Positions 7,823 to 15,417 of a stretch of 37,893 bases of DNA are shown piece by piece (the stretch's first letter is position 1; each line of letters begins with the position of its first letter). The stretch comes from Myxococcaceae bacterium. GTDB lineage: Bacteria > Myxococcota > Myxococcia > Myxococcales > Myxococcaceae. The notes below the pieces were generated by a model. It did no database searches. It had not been told where the DNA came from and worked only from the letters and a program-made list of their open reading frames with translations. Location of the stretch: the NCBI GenBank assembly GCA_020247085.1, contig JADCJJ010000004.1, positions 1-37,893 on the forward strand. Reading direction: 5' to 3'. A program made the position numbers and the translations under genes.

Positions 7823-8544
7823 TGAACAACGTGTGGCTCATCGCCCGCCGCGAGCTGGGCGCGTACCTTCGCAACCTCAGCGGCTACGTCATCATCGCGG
7901 TGCTGCTCTTCCTCGACGGGCTGGCCTTCAACGCCTTCGCCGTCCAGGGCGCCGCCAAGAAGTCGTCCGAGGTGCTCGCAGACTTCTTCTTCTTCACCTC
8001 GGGCATCGGCATGGCCGGCGCCATTTTCCTCTCGATGCGCCTCATCGCCGAGGAGCGCCAGACGGGCACCGTGCAGCTGCTCTACAGCTCGCCCATTCAC
8101 GACCGCGAGATCGTCGCCGGCAAGTTCCTCGCCGCCCTCGCCTTCCTCTGCCTCTTCTTCCTGGGCACCGGGTACATGCCGGCGCTCGTCGCGGTGTACG
8201 GCAAGGTGTCGCTCGGTCACGTGCTCTCCGGCTACCTGGGCCTGGTGCTCGTCGGCGCGTCGAGCCTCGCCATCGGGCTGTTCGGCAGCTCGCTCACGAA
8301 GAGCCAGGTCGTCGCCGCCGTCGGCTCGGCCGTCATGTGCATCGGCCTCACGATGTGCTGGCTGGTCGCCAAGGTCGTCGACCGGCCCTTCACCGACGTC
8401 ATCACCGGGCTGGCCTGGTACGGCCACTTCGACCCCTTCAAGAACGGCATCGTGCACCTCAAGCACGTCGTCTACTTCGCGCTCGTCACCTTGTTCGCGC
8501 TCTTCGCCGCCACGCGCGTGCTCGAAGCGCGGAGGTGGAGGTAA
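7822..8544 (+). CDS. gldF: ABC-2 type permease, GldF type
   Basis: This 240-residue inner-membrane protein has about six hydrophobic helices (roughly residues 18-38, 55-75, 97-120, 128-150, 160-180 and 215-235). After the second helix it has an amphipathic 'MRLIAEERQTGTVQLLYSSPI' stretch, the coupling-region signature of the ABC-2 permease family. ATG 7822 is preferred over GTG 7819 because AAGGA at 7811-7815 is well spaced and it gives the one-base TGATG overlap with the ATPase gene. It should form the membrane channel energised by the ATPase. The gene ends three bases before the next start, so it sits in a tight operon. Confidence 0.88.
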   Translation: MNNVWLIARRELGAYLRNLSGYVIIAVLLFLDGLAFNAFAVQGAAKKSSEVLADFFFFTSGIGMAGAIFLSMRLIAEERQTGTVQLLYSSPIHDREIVAGKFLAALAFLCLFFLGTGYMPALVAVYGKVSLGHVLSGYLGLVLVGASSLAIGLFGSSLTKSQVVAAVGSAVMCIGLTMCWLVAKVVDRPFTDVITGLAWYGHFDPFKNGIVHLKHVVYFALVTLFALFAATRVLEARRWR

Positions 8545-8547
8545 GCC

Positions 8548-10398
8548 ATGCGCAGCTTCATGCTCTCGCTCGGCCTCGCGCTCGGCCTGGTGTTCGTCTG
8601 GGTCGGCGAGCGCGTCGTCGACCCCGACCTGCGTGCCTTCTTCACCGTCGGCGGCACCGCCCTCATGCTCGCGGTCATCGGCCTGCGCGCGAGCCGGCTC
8701 AACGTCGCCGCCACCGGGCAGATCGAGCGCCTGCTGCTCGGCCTGCACGGCCTGGTCTTCCTCGCCGTCGGCCTCTACGTCGTCCAGTCGGACCTGTGGG
8801 CGAAGGTCGCCGGGCAGACGCTCGAGACGGAGTGGCCGAAGCTCGCCGGGAGCCTCGCGGCGCTGGTGCCGGCCTTGCTCGCCGTCGCCCTCATTCCCAC
8901 GCTCCTCGTCGAGCTCTCCTACGCCGCGATGGCGAAGGCCCCGGTGATGGAGGTCGGCCGCGTGCAGGAGGCCGCCAACGCCGGCCTCGGGCTGGGCTTC
9001 GTCGCCATCTTCGCCTTCTCGCTCCAGTACGTCGTGACGGAGCGTGACGTGAAGAAGGACTTCTCGTACTTCCGCACCGCGCGCCCCGGCGACGCCACGC
9101 GGCGCCTCGTCAACTCCCTCGACGAGCCCCTCGAGGTGTACCTCTTCTTCCCGCCGGCCTCCGACGTCTCCACCGTCACCCAGGCCTACTTCGACGAGCT
9201 CAAGGCCGAGTCGGCGATGCTCAAGGTGCAGGTGCTCGACCAGGCGCTCGAGCCGGTGAAGTCCAAGGACCTCGGCGTCAGCAACAACGGCACCGTGGTG
9301 CTCAAGAAGAAGGAGCGCAAGGAGTCGCTCTACCTCGGCACCGAGATCGAGAAGTCGCGCACCCAGCTCCGCGGGCTCGACGCCGAGGTGCAGAAGCGCG
9401 TGCTGCAGATCGCCAAGACCCGGCGCACCGTCTACTTCACCCAGGGCCACGGCGAGCGCACGCAGGACCCCGTCTCTGGCGACCAGCGCCCCACCATCGA
9501 CAAGCTGTGGCGCGCGCTCCAGGAGCAGAACTTCGACGTGCGCACGCTCTCGGCCGCCGAGGGCCTCGGCCAGGACGTGCCCCGTGACGCCGCCGCCGTC
9601 TTCGTGCTGGGGCCGACCCGGGCCTTCCCGCCCCCCGAAGCGAGCGCGCTCGTCGAGTACGGCAAGCGCGGCGGCAAGCTGTTCATCGCGCTCGACCCCG
9701 AGGCGGGGCTCGGCTTCGAGGAGCTGCTGACGCCGCTCGGCCTGTCGTTCAGACCCGAGGTGCTCACCGACGACAAGATGTTCGCGCGCATCGGCCGGCA
9801 GGCCTCTCCTGCCGACTTCCGGAACATCGGCACTCGCACCTTCTCGTCGCACCCGGCCGTCACCACGCTTTCGCGCGCGCAGGCGGCGGTGCTGCTCGTC
9901 GGCGCTGGCCCCCTGAAGGAGCTCGACACCCACCCCGCCGACCTCGTCATCGACATGGCGCTCCGCTCACAGTCGACGACGTGGAACGACGCCAACAACA
10001 ACTTCACCGCCGACGCGCCCGGCGAGGTGAGGCAGGCCTACGGGCTGCTCGCCGCCGTCACCCGCCGCGCCGCGAGCAACAAGGTCGAGGACGAGCTGCG
10101 GGTGCTGGTGCTGAGCGACTCCGACGCCATCACCGACGACATCGTCGATGCCCTCGAGGGCAACGTGCGGCTGGTGCTCGACGGCATGAAGTGGCTGTTG
10201 GGTGAGGAGCAGCTGCAGGGCACCACGAACTCCGAGCTCGACGTGCCGATGACGCGCACCCGGAGCCAGGACAGCGCCTGGTTCTACGGCACCACCTTCC
10301 TCGCGCCGGTGCTGGTGCTGGCGCTGGGGTTCCTCGTTCGACGGCGCGGCAACCGCCCACGTTCGGCCCCGGCCGCCGCCGCGGAGGTGAAGTCATGA
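8548..10398 (+). CDS. gldG: GldG-family auxiliary ABC membrane protein
   Basis: This 616-residue protein has four N-terminal membrane helices (within residues 1-160), a large soluble part (about 185-575) and one C-terminal helix (about 578-597). The soluble part begins with the pattern of GldG/ABC-auxiliary proteins (KDFSYFRTARPGDATRR, 'LDEPLEVYLFFP', 'YFDELKAE', 'FTQGHGERT'). These resemble a periplasm-facing glutamine-amidotransferase-like fold without a catalytic Cys. Four extra helices ahead of the domain are more than the single anchor of many homologues. Its role in the complex is unknown; it is nearly always co-encoded with a GldA/GldF pair. The stop overlaps the next ATG (ATGA at 10395-10398). 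Confidence 0.82.
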   Translation: MRSFMLSLGLALGLVFVWVGERVVDPDLRAFFTVGGTALMLAVIGLRASRLNVAATGQIERLLLGLHGLVFLAVGLYVVQSDLWAKVAGQTLETEWPKLAGSLAALVPALLAVALIPTLLVELSYAAMAKAPVMEVGRVQEAANAGLGLGFVAIFAFSLQYVVTERDVKKDFSYFRTARPGDATRRLVNSLDEPLEVYLFFPPASDVSTVTQAYFDELKAESAMLKVQVLDQALEPVKSKDLGVSNNGTVVLKKKERKESLYLGTEIEKSRTQLRGLDAEVQKRVLQIAKTRRTVYFTQGHGERTQDPVSGDQRPTIDKLWRALQEQNFDVRTLSAAEGLGQDVPRDAAAVFVLGPTRAFPPPEASALVEYGKRGGKLFIALDPEAGLGFEELLTPLGLSFRPEVLTDDKMFARIGRQASPADFRNIGTRTFSSHPAVTTLSRAQAAVLLVGAGPLKELDTHPADLVIDMALRSQSTTWNDANNNFTADAPGEVRQAYGLLAAVTRRAASNKVEDELRVLVLSDSDAITDDIVDALEGNVRLVLDGMKWLLGEEQLQGTTNSELDVPMTRTRSQDSAWFYGTTFLAPVLVLALGFLVRRRGNRPRSAPAAAAEVKS

Positions 10399-11474
10399 AG
10401 TCGAAGAGCGTGGCGCTCACCGGCGCGCTCGCCGCGCTGGGCCTGGCGTTGGCGTACCTGACGTGGCAGCGGCCGAAGGAGACCGCCTCGGCCGGCAATC
10501 TCATCAAGGTGGTGGACGCGTCGAAGTCGTCGTTCCAGTCGCTCAAGTACGAAGACGGCCAGCGACAGCTCTCCCTCAAGCGAGAGAACGGCGAGCTGTG
10601 GCTCACCACCGGCTTCATGCCGGGCAAGGAGCCCGCGCCAGTCGACGCGGGGCTGACGGTGACCGAACTGCCCCTCGTTGACGGCGGCCTCGACACCGAC
10701 GGCGGCCTGGTCGACGCGGGCGTCCTGCAGGTGACGCAGACGCCGCCGCCGAAGCCGCCCCCGACGCGCGTGCTGAAGGGCAACGAGCGGGCCGAGGCGG
10801 CGCTCCAGAAGTTCATGCCGCTCGAGGCCACCCGCGCCCTGGGCCCCCTGTCTCCCGAGAAGTTGGCAGAGCTGGGCCTCACCGACTCGCCCCGCCGCCT
10901 CGAGCTCGTCGTCGGCGGCACCGCCCGCGTCTTCACCGTCGCCAAGACGCTGCCGGGCATCTTCGGCCTCTACATGCAGGAGGAGCGCACGAAGGACGTG
11001 TTCCTCTTCCCTGGGTCGCTGCTGGCCGACTTCGACCCCCAGTCGCAGGTGTTGGTCGACCGCCGGCTCCACGCCTTCAAGCAGGCCGAGTTTGACGCCT
11101 TCGTCGTCAAAGCCGACGGCAAAGAGGCGGCCTTCGTGCAGTCGAACGCCGAACTCCCGACGACCGCGAAGGTGGCCCGCGCCGCCTCGCCCGACAAGCC
11201 CGACGAGCTGGTGAAGAACTGGCACGACAAGGTGTGGGGCCGCCTCATCGTCACCGAGGTGCTGGGGAAGGGCGAGCTGCCGCTGGGCGCGGAGCCGACG
11301 GTGGTGCTGCGCGTCGACTACACCTTCAAGGGCCGGGAGAAGGGCTGGCTCGAGCTGGCCGTGGACGCGTCGAAGGGGACCTGGGCGCGGAGCGAGAACA
11401 CCGCCTCGTGGGTCGCCGTGCACCAGGGGAGCGACGAACTGCTCATCGAGGCGCGGAAGCTGGTGCTCGAGTAG
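10395..11474 (+). CDS. DUF4340-family protein of the Gld-type ABC operon
   Basis: This 359-residue protein has one N-terminal membrane anchor (about residues 7-24) and a large, probably periplasmic domain. Pairing with GldA/F/G homologues, the single anchor, and repeated 'L.L.VGG.ARVFTV', 'FLFPGSLLADFD' and 'DRRLHAFKQAEFDAF' segments are typical of DUF4340 proteins. Residues about 76-132 are a low-complexity Asp/Gly/Pro insert (VDGGLDTDGGLVDAG, then TPPPKPPPTR) that looks like a myxobacterial linker rather than part of the fold. It is translationally coupled to the previous gene and is the last gene of the operon. The molecular role is unknown. Confidence 0.75.
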   Translation: MKSKSVALTGALAALGLALAYLTWQRPKETASAGNLIKVVDASKSSFQSLKYEDGQRQLSLKRENGELWLTTGFMPGKEPAPVDAGLTVTELPLVDGGLDTDGGLVDAGVLQVTQTPPPKPPPTRVLKGNERAEAALQKFMPLEATRALGPLSPEKLAELGLTDSPRRLELVVGGTARVFTVAKTLPGIFGLYMQEERTKDVFLFPGSLLADFDPQSQVLVDRRLHAFKQAEFDAFVVKADGKEAAFVQSNAELPTTAKVARAASPDKPDELVKNWHDKVWGRLIVTEVLGKGELPLGAEPTVVLRVDYTFKGREKGWLELAVDASKGTWARSENTASWVAVHQGSDELLIEARKLVLE

Positions 11475-11855
11475 CGCGCCGCGGAAGGCTGCCGCCACCC
11501 TGGTGCTCGCGCCCGGGAAAGGGGGGCAGCGGGTGGCGGTGACGCGCTGGCCGCCGCGGGCGCCCACCCGGCGACGCGCCGCACCGGGTCTTCCGCCGCC
11601 CGGCCGTGCCCTTCGACACGTCGGGTGGCGCGGCATCGCTCCGCCACCGGGGCCGGGAGCTTGCAAGGGCTCGACGCACCCCAGGCCGCTCGAGGACGCG
11701 CGGACGGGAGACTGGCGCGTCGCGGTGGATGCGGGGCTCGGCGCCATCTCGCTGCGCTGATGCTCACCGCCCGGGCCCACGTGCCAGGCTCCCTCGCGCG
11801 CCGAAGCGCGCCTGCGGCCTGTACCGCACCACGGTGCGAGGTAGCCTGCGCGCCC
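11475..11855. other. Non-coding gap with a long stem-loop after the ABC operon
   Basis: No supported gene is seen. GCCGCCACCC (11491-11500) can pair over ten positions, one of them G-U, with GGGTGGCGGT (11531-11540) across a 30-base loop just after the operon's stop. It could slow or end transcription, but there is no T-run. The rest is GC-rich; open frames that run through it lack family motifs and in one case merely extend the downstream lipoprotein frame upstream. Confidence 0.45.
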
Positions 11856-12794
11856 GTGTCTTCGTCTCCGCGCCTCCCGCGTGTCCTCTGCGTCGCCGTG
11901 ACGCTCACCGCTTGCTTCGTCGAGCTCGACGATCGTCCCGGCCGCGCCTGCGACGAGCAGCGCCCGTGCAGAGCGCCGCGTGAGTGCCTCGCGGGCCGCT
12001 GCTTCGCGCCGGGCGAGGCGCCCGCGGCCTCGGACGCAGGGACGGCGGGCGGGCTGGCGACTGGTGGCGGTGGAATGGCAGGCGGCTCGGCCGGCGGAGG
12101 GAGCCCAACGGGGGGGGGCGCGGCCGCGGGTGGCTTGGCCGGCGGCGCCGTGGACGCAGGCCCCCCTCCGCTCTGGCTCCAGCCCGTACACGGCTTCACC
12201 GAGTTCACCCGCGACACCGGGTGCACCGTCACCGTCGACGGCGCCAACGGCAACGAGCTCACCGCCACGGTGGCGAACACCGCCGACGACCAGGACTCGG
12301 CGAGCGGTGACTTCCTCGACGGCGGCTTCCTGCCGCGGCAGCTCGAAGGCGCGGTGAAAGGCCGCCTCCGGCTGCCGGCGCGCCCGGCGCTCGCCGGCAA
12401 CCTGCCATTCGTCGAGTACAGCCTGGGGCGCTTCACCAACATTCACCTGCAGCTGGCCATCACCCCGGGCGGCGCGCTCCAGGTGAGTAACCAGGCCAAC
12501 ACCGTGTCGGACCAGGCCATCTCCAACGCCTGGGCCGTCGACGGCGGCTTCGAGGCGGGCGAGTACCGCTTCGAGGTGCGCTGGCGCCGGGGCGGAACGA
12601 GGCGGGTCTGGCTCAACGAGCAACTGCTGGGCACCGTGAGCCTGCCCGCGACGGGCGCAGCCCCCTCGCTCCCCGACCGCTTCCGCGTCGGCATCATGCG
12701 CCTCGAGGGCACCGACGGCGGCGCCGCGTCGCTCGTCGTGAGCGGCTGGCAGCTCGGCGACCGGGAAGACGCCCTGCTCCTCGACCTGCCCTGA
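11856..12794 (+). CDS. Lipoprotein with Gly/Ala linker and a jelly-roll-like C-terminal domain
   Basis: This 312-residue protein starts with GTG 11856, which gives a short lipoprotein signal (MSSSPRLPRVLCVAVTLTAC) with lipobox LTAC and lipidated Cys20. The same frame is open further upstream, but that part does not look like protein. After Cys20 comes a small Cys-rich segment (CDEQRPCRAPRECLAGRCF), common in myxobacterial lipoproteins, then a Gly/Ala/Ser linker (about residues 48-100). A C-terminal domain of about 205 residues has alternating beta patterns ('FVEYSLGRFTNIHLQLAI', 'YRFEVRWRRGGTRRVWLNE', 'RFRVGIMRLEG') resembling a concanavalin-like or LamG carbohydrate-binding jelly roll. The linker is encoded partly by a run of nine Gs (12110-12118). 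Function is not known; it is probably outer-membrane-attached. Confidence 0.75.
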   Translation: MSSSPRLPRVLCVAVTLTACFVELDDRPGRACDEQRPCRAPRECLAGRCFAPGEAPAASDAGTAGGLATGGGGMAGGSAGGGSPTGGGAAAGGLAGGAVDAGPPPLWLQPVHGFTEFTRDTGCTVTVDGANGNELTATVANTADDQDSASGDFLDGGFLPRQLEGAVKGRLRLPARPALAGNLPFVEYSLGRFTNIHLQLAITPGGALQVSNQANTVSDQAISNAWAVDGGFEAGEYRFEVRWRRGGTRRVWLNEQLLGTVSLPATGAAPSLPDRFRVGIMRLEGTDGGAASLVVSGWQLGDREDALLLDLP

Positions 12795-12957
12795 CGGCCC
12801 CGCGCCCGCGCCGCGACGAGCGCCGCACGCGAAGGCCGGCCCCGGCAGCGCGCCCCTGACGCAGACGGGCGGGCCGCCACGCCGCGGCAGCCCCAAAGCT
12901 CGAGCGCGCTCCGCGCCCGTCGTGGCGCGCCCCTGACGAGCCCCGCGCCGCCCCACG

Positions 12958-13965
12958 TCAACGCGGCGCCGGACGCCCCGCCGCCGCGGGGAGCCGCACG
13001 AAGAAGCACGCGCCCCGCCCGAGCCCCGGCTCGACGCCGAGGGTGCCCCGGTGGGCCTCGACGATGCGCCTCGAGACGGCGAGCCCCAGCCCGGTGCCCT
13101 CTCCGCGCGGTCGGGTGGTGAAGAAGGGCTCGAACAGGCGCGCCATCACCTCGGGCGTGATGCCAGGCCCCGAGTCCTGCACCCGCACCTCGACGGCCTC
13201 TCCTGCAGCCACCGTCGTCACCGTCACGCGCTTGCTCGGCGAGGCCGCCACGGCCTGCGCCGCGTTCAGCACCAAGTTCAACACCACCTGCCGGAGCTGC
13301 GTCTCACTGCCGACGACGGTGCTCACGCGCTCGCCGCCCCCCGTCTCGACCTCGACGCCCAGCTGCGCGAGGTGGTGCCGGCACAGCGCCACGGCGCCCT
13401 CCACCACGGCGTTCAGGTCGAGTGGCGCCATCGCCGGGCCGGCGGGGCGGGAGAAGTCGAGCAGGTTGCCGAGGACGGCGCTGGCCCGCTTCGTGTCCGC
13501 CTCGATGAGCGCGAAGAAGTGTCGGGCCTCGGTCAGCGACTGCGCCGCCCGCCCGAGCTGGGCGAAGCCGAGGAGGCCCACCATCGGGTTCTTCACCTCG
13601 TGCGCCACCGAGGCGGCCAGCTCACCGATGGCCGCCAGCTTCTGGGCCTGCTCGAGCGCGGCCGACACGTGTTCCGCGCGCCCACCGGCCGGGCGCAGCG
13701 CCTCCGGCAAACGAGCGCCGGCCGGCGACAGCGGCAGGTCCGCCTCGCGCTCGTCCGCCCCGAGGGCGAGTAAGAGACGCACCGCCACGCCCAGAGTGAC
13801 GAGCAGCAAACCCCCTCCCGCCAGCGCCAGGGCCAGGGCGCCGCTGGCCCCGTCACGGAGGGGCGCCAACCCGCCCAGCAGCCCCGCGCCAGCCAGCAGC
13901 CCGACGGCGAGCAGCAACACGCCCACCACCCCCCTCGCCTGCGCGCGGGCCGATGTGCGCGTCAC
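12958..13965 (-). CDS. Membrane-bound sensor histidine kinase
   Basis: This 335-residue protein has two membrane helices (about residues 12-32 and 41-68) joined by a loop of under ten residues, so there is almost no periplasmic sensor domain. Next come a HisKA domain with phospho-acceptor His122 (SVAHEVKNPMVG) and a HATPase_c domain with N-box Asn234, G1 DSGPG (264-268), F-box LFEPFFTT and G2 GTGLGL (290-295). All catalytic motifs look intact. The start is GTG, preceded by GGGAGG at good spacing. It lies 119 bases downstream of a response-regulator gene on the same strand, so the two probably form one signalling pair. With no sensor domain, the signal may be intramembrane or come from a partner. 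Confidence 0.9.
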   Translation of the reverse strand: MTRTSARAQARGVVGVLLLAVGLLAGAGLLGGLAPLRDGASGALALALAGGGLLLVTLGVAVRLLLALGADEREADLPLSPAGARLPEALRPAGGRAEHVSAALEQAQKLAAIGELAASVAHEVKNPMVGLLGFAQLGRAAQSLTEARHFFALIEADTKRASAVLGNLLDFSRPAGPAMAPLDLNAVVEGAVALCRHHLAQLGVEVETGGGERVSTVVGSETQLRQVVLNLVLNAAQAVAASPSKRVTVTTVAAGEAVEVRVQDSGPGITPEVMARLFEPFFTTRPRGEGTGLGLAVSRRIVEAHRGTLGVEPGLGRGACFFVRLPAAAGRPAPR

Positions 13966-14084
13966 CTCGGGCCTCCCGCGCCAGCGCCCCCGGCGCGGGC
14001 CATCAGGGCGTCGACCTCCGGCGCGGCACCTGCCTCACGCCGACGATGGCCGGGTCGTGTGGCTGCCATACCCGGGCGCGCGCC

Positions 14085-14534
14085 TCAGTCCCGCTTGCGG
14101 CGCAGCGGCGCCAGCTCGGCGACGACCTGTGTCAGCCGCTCCTTCAGCGTCTCGACGACGGGGGCGCTCGGGGGCGCGGCCGCCAGCGCCTGCACGACGG
14201 CCTCCTCGATGGTGGCCAGCGACCTGAAGGGCTTCGACAGGGTGACGTCGGGGCGGGCGTCGTCGAAGGACAGCGGCTCGGGGTGGCCGCTGATGAGCAC
14301 CACCGCCAGGCGAGGCAGCCGCTGGCGGGCCTGGGCCATCACCTCTCCGCCGTGCATGCCCGGCAGGTGCTTGTCGACGATGAGGCAGTCGATGGGCCCG
14401 GCGTCGAGCAGCCCCAGGCCGGCCTCGCCGCTCGTCGCCGACAGCACCTCGAACCCGGCGCGCGTGAGCGTACGGGCGACCAGGTCGCAGACCTCGGCTT
14501 CGTCGTCGACGACGAGGACCCGAGCGCGGCTCAT
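14085..14534 (-). CDS. Single-domain response regulator (REC)
   Basis: This 149-residue protein is a receiver domain with acidic Asp10/Asp11, phospho-acceptor Asp54 (CLIVDKHLPG), Ser82 in the conserved Ser/Thr position (VVLISGH) and Lys101 (SKPF). A charged C-terminal helix of about 30 residues follows (TLKERLTQVVAELAPLRRK). There is no DNA-binding or enzymatic output domain, so it must act by protein contact or as a phosphotransfer step. ATG 14534 has GGGAG about eight bases upstream. The kinase gene follows in the same direction, and the pair is the obvious cognate set. Confidence 0.9.
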   Translation of the reverse strand: MSRARVLVVDDEAEVCDLVARTLTRAGFEVLSATSGEAGLGLLDAGPIDCLIVDKHLPGMHGGEVMAQARQRLPRLAVVLISGHPEPLSFDDARPDVTLSKPFRSLATIEEAVVQALAAAPPSAPVVETLKERLTQVVAELAPLRRKRD

Positions 14535-14784
14535 CGCGGCGACTCCCAGAAGGCGGCGTTCCCATCGAACCGCCCCGATGGCGCAGGCGCCACACCGCGA
14601 GGCGACGACGCACGGGGGCCGTCGTCATCCCGCCACGCTGCTCCAGCATGTCGCTCGGCCGCGCTGCCCATGGGCGGGTGGCACTCTACCGCGAAGCGCG
14701 ACGCGCGCCGGTGACAAAGCGCGCGCTGTCCTTCATGAAGATCAGCCACTTGGACCCACCGGCGGTGGCTAGAGTGTCAGGCTG

Positions 14785-15417
14785 ATGGTGGCCCGGGACT
14801 TCGAGGCAGAGCTCCGCCGCGCCGAGGCCGGGCTGCTGGCGGCCGACGCGCGCTTCTCGGACGTGCTGCGGCGGGCGGGCCCGTGCCGGCTGGAGCGCGC
14901 GGCCCACTTCCGCCCGTTCGAGGCGCTGCTGGCGGCGGTGACGCACCAGCAGCTGTCGGGGAAGGCGGCGACGACGATTCTCGGCCGCGTGAAGCAGCGC
15001 CTCAACGCGGGGCGCGCGCCGACGCCCCAGCAGGTGCAGGCGGCGCGGCTCGAGACGCTGCGGGCCTGTGGGCTCTCGCGGAACAAGGCCCTCGCCCTGA
15101 AGGACCTGGCGGCGAAGGCGCTGGACGGCACGGTGCCGGCCGCGCGGGCGCTGCACCGGCTCGACGACGAGGCCATCGTCGCGCGCCTGACGGCGGTGCG
15201 GGGCGTCGGCCGGTGGACGGTCGAGATGCTGCTGATGTTCCAGCTGGGGCGGCTCGACGTGCTGCCGGCCGACGATCTTGGCGTGCGCAAGGGCTACACG
15301 CGCCTGGCCGGCGGCGGGCCCCTCGTCACGCCCGGAGCGCTGCGCGAGGCGGCGGAGCGCTGGCGCCCCTACCGCACCGTCGCGAGCTGGTACTGCTGGC
15401 GGGTGCTCGATGTCTGA
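14785..15417 (+). CDS. alkA: DNA-3-methyladenine glycosylase II, AlkA family
   Basis: This 210-residue HhH-GPD base-excision enzyme removes alkylated bases from DNA in the cytoplasm. It shows 'FEALLAAVTHQQLSGKAA' (46-62), typical of AlkA-like enzymes; a helix-hairpin-helix with LTAVRGVGRWTVEML (about 135-149); and the catalytic aspartate in LPADDLGVRKG (Asp164, the second Asp). It lacks the N-terminal domain of E. coli AlkA and the Ada methyltransferase domain, as in the short bacterial AlkA class. The last eight bases overlap the permease start (ATGTCTGA), so the two are likely co-transcribed, although no functional link is evident. The Shine-Dalgarno sequence before ATG 14785 is weak. Confidence 0.88.
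   Translation: MVARDFEAELRRAEAGLLAADARFSDVLRRAGPCRLERAAHFRPFEALLAAVTHQQLSGKAATTILGRVKQRLNAGRAPTPQQVQAARLETLRACGLSRNKALALKDLAAKALDGTVPAARALHRLDDEAIVARLTAVRGVGRWTVEMLLMFQLGRLDVLPADDLGVRKGYTRLAGGGPLVTPGALREAAERWRPYRTVASWYCWRVLDV

Noticed and set aside
7501-9933. An 810-codon open frame on the minus strand
   Set aside because: It is the mirror of the gldA/F/G genes, dominated by Glu, Gly, Arg and His without fold-like patterns, while the plus strand has clear families.
12848-12938. A repeated 14-mer, GCGCGCCCCTGACG, in the gap between the lipoprotein and kinase genes
   Set aside because: Only two copies, 77 bases apart, with no wider similarity and no symmetry; too little to call an element.
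10284-12956. An 890-codon open frame on the minus strand
   Set aside because: It spans the DUF4340 gene, a gap and the lipoprotein in antisense, and its composition is Arg/Ala/Gly-rich with no motif.
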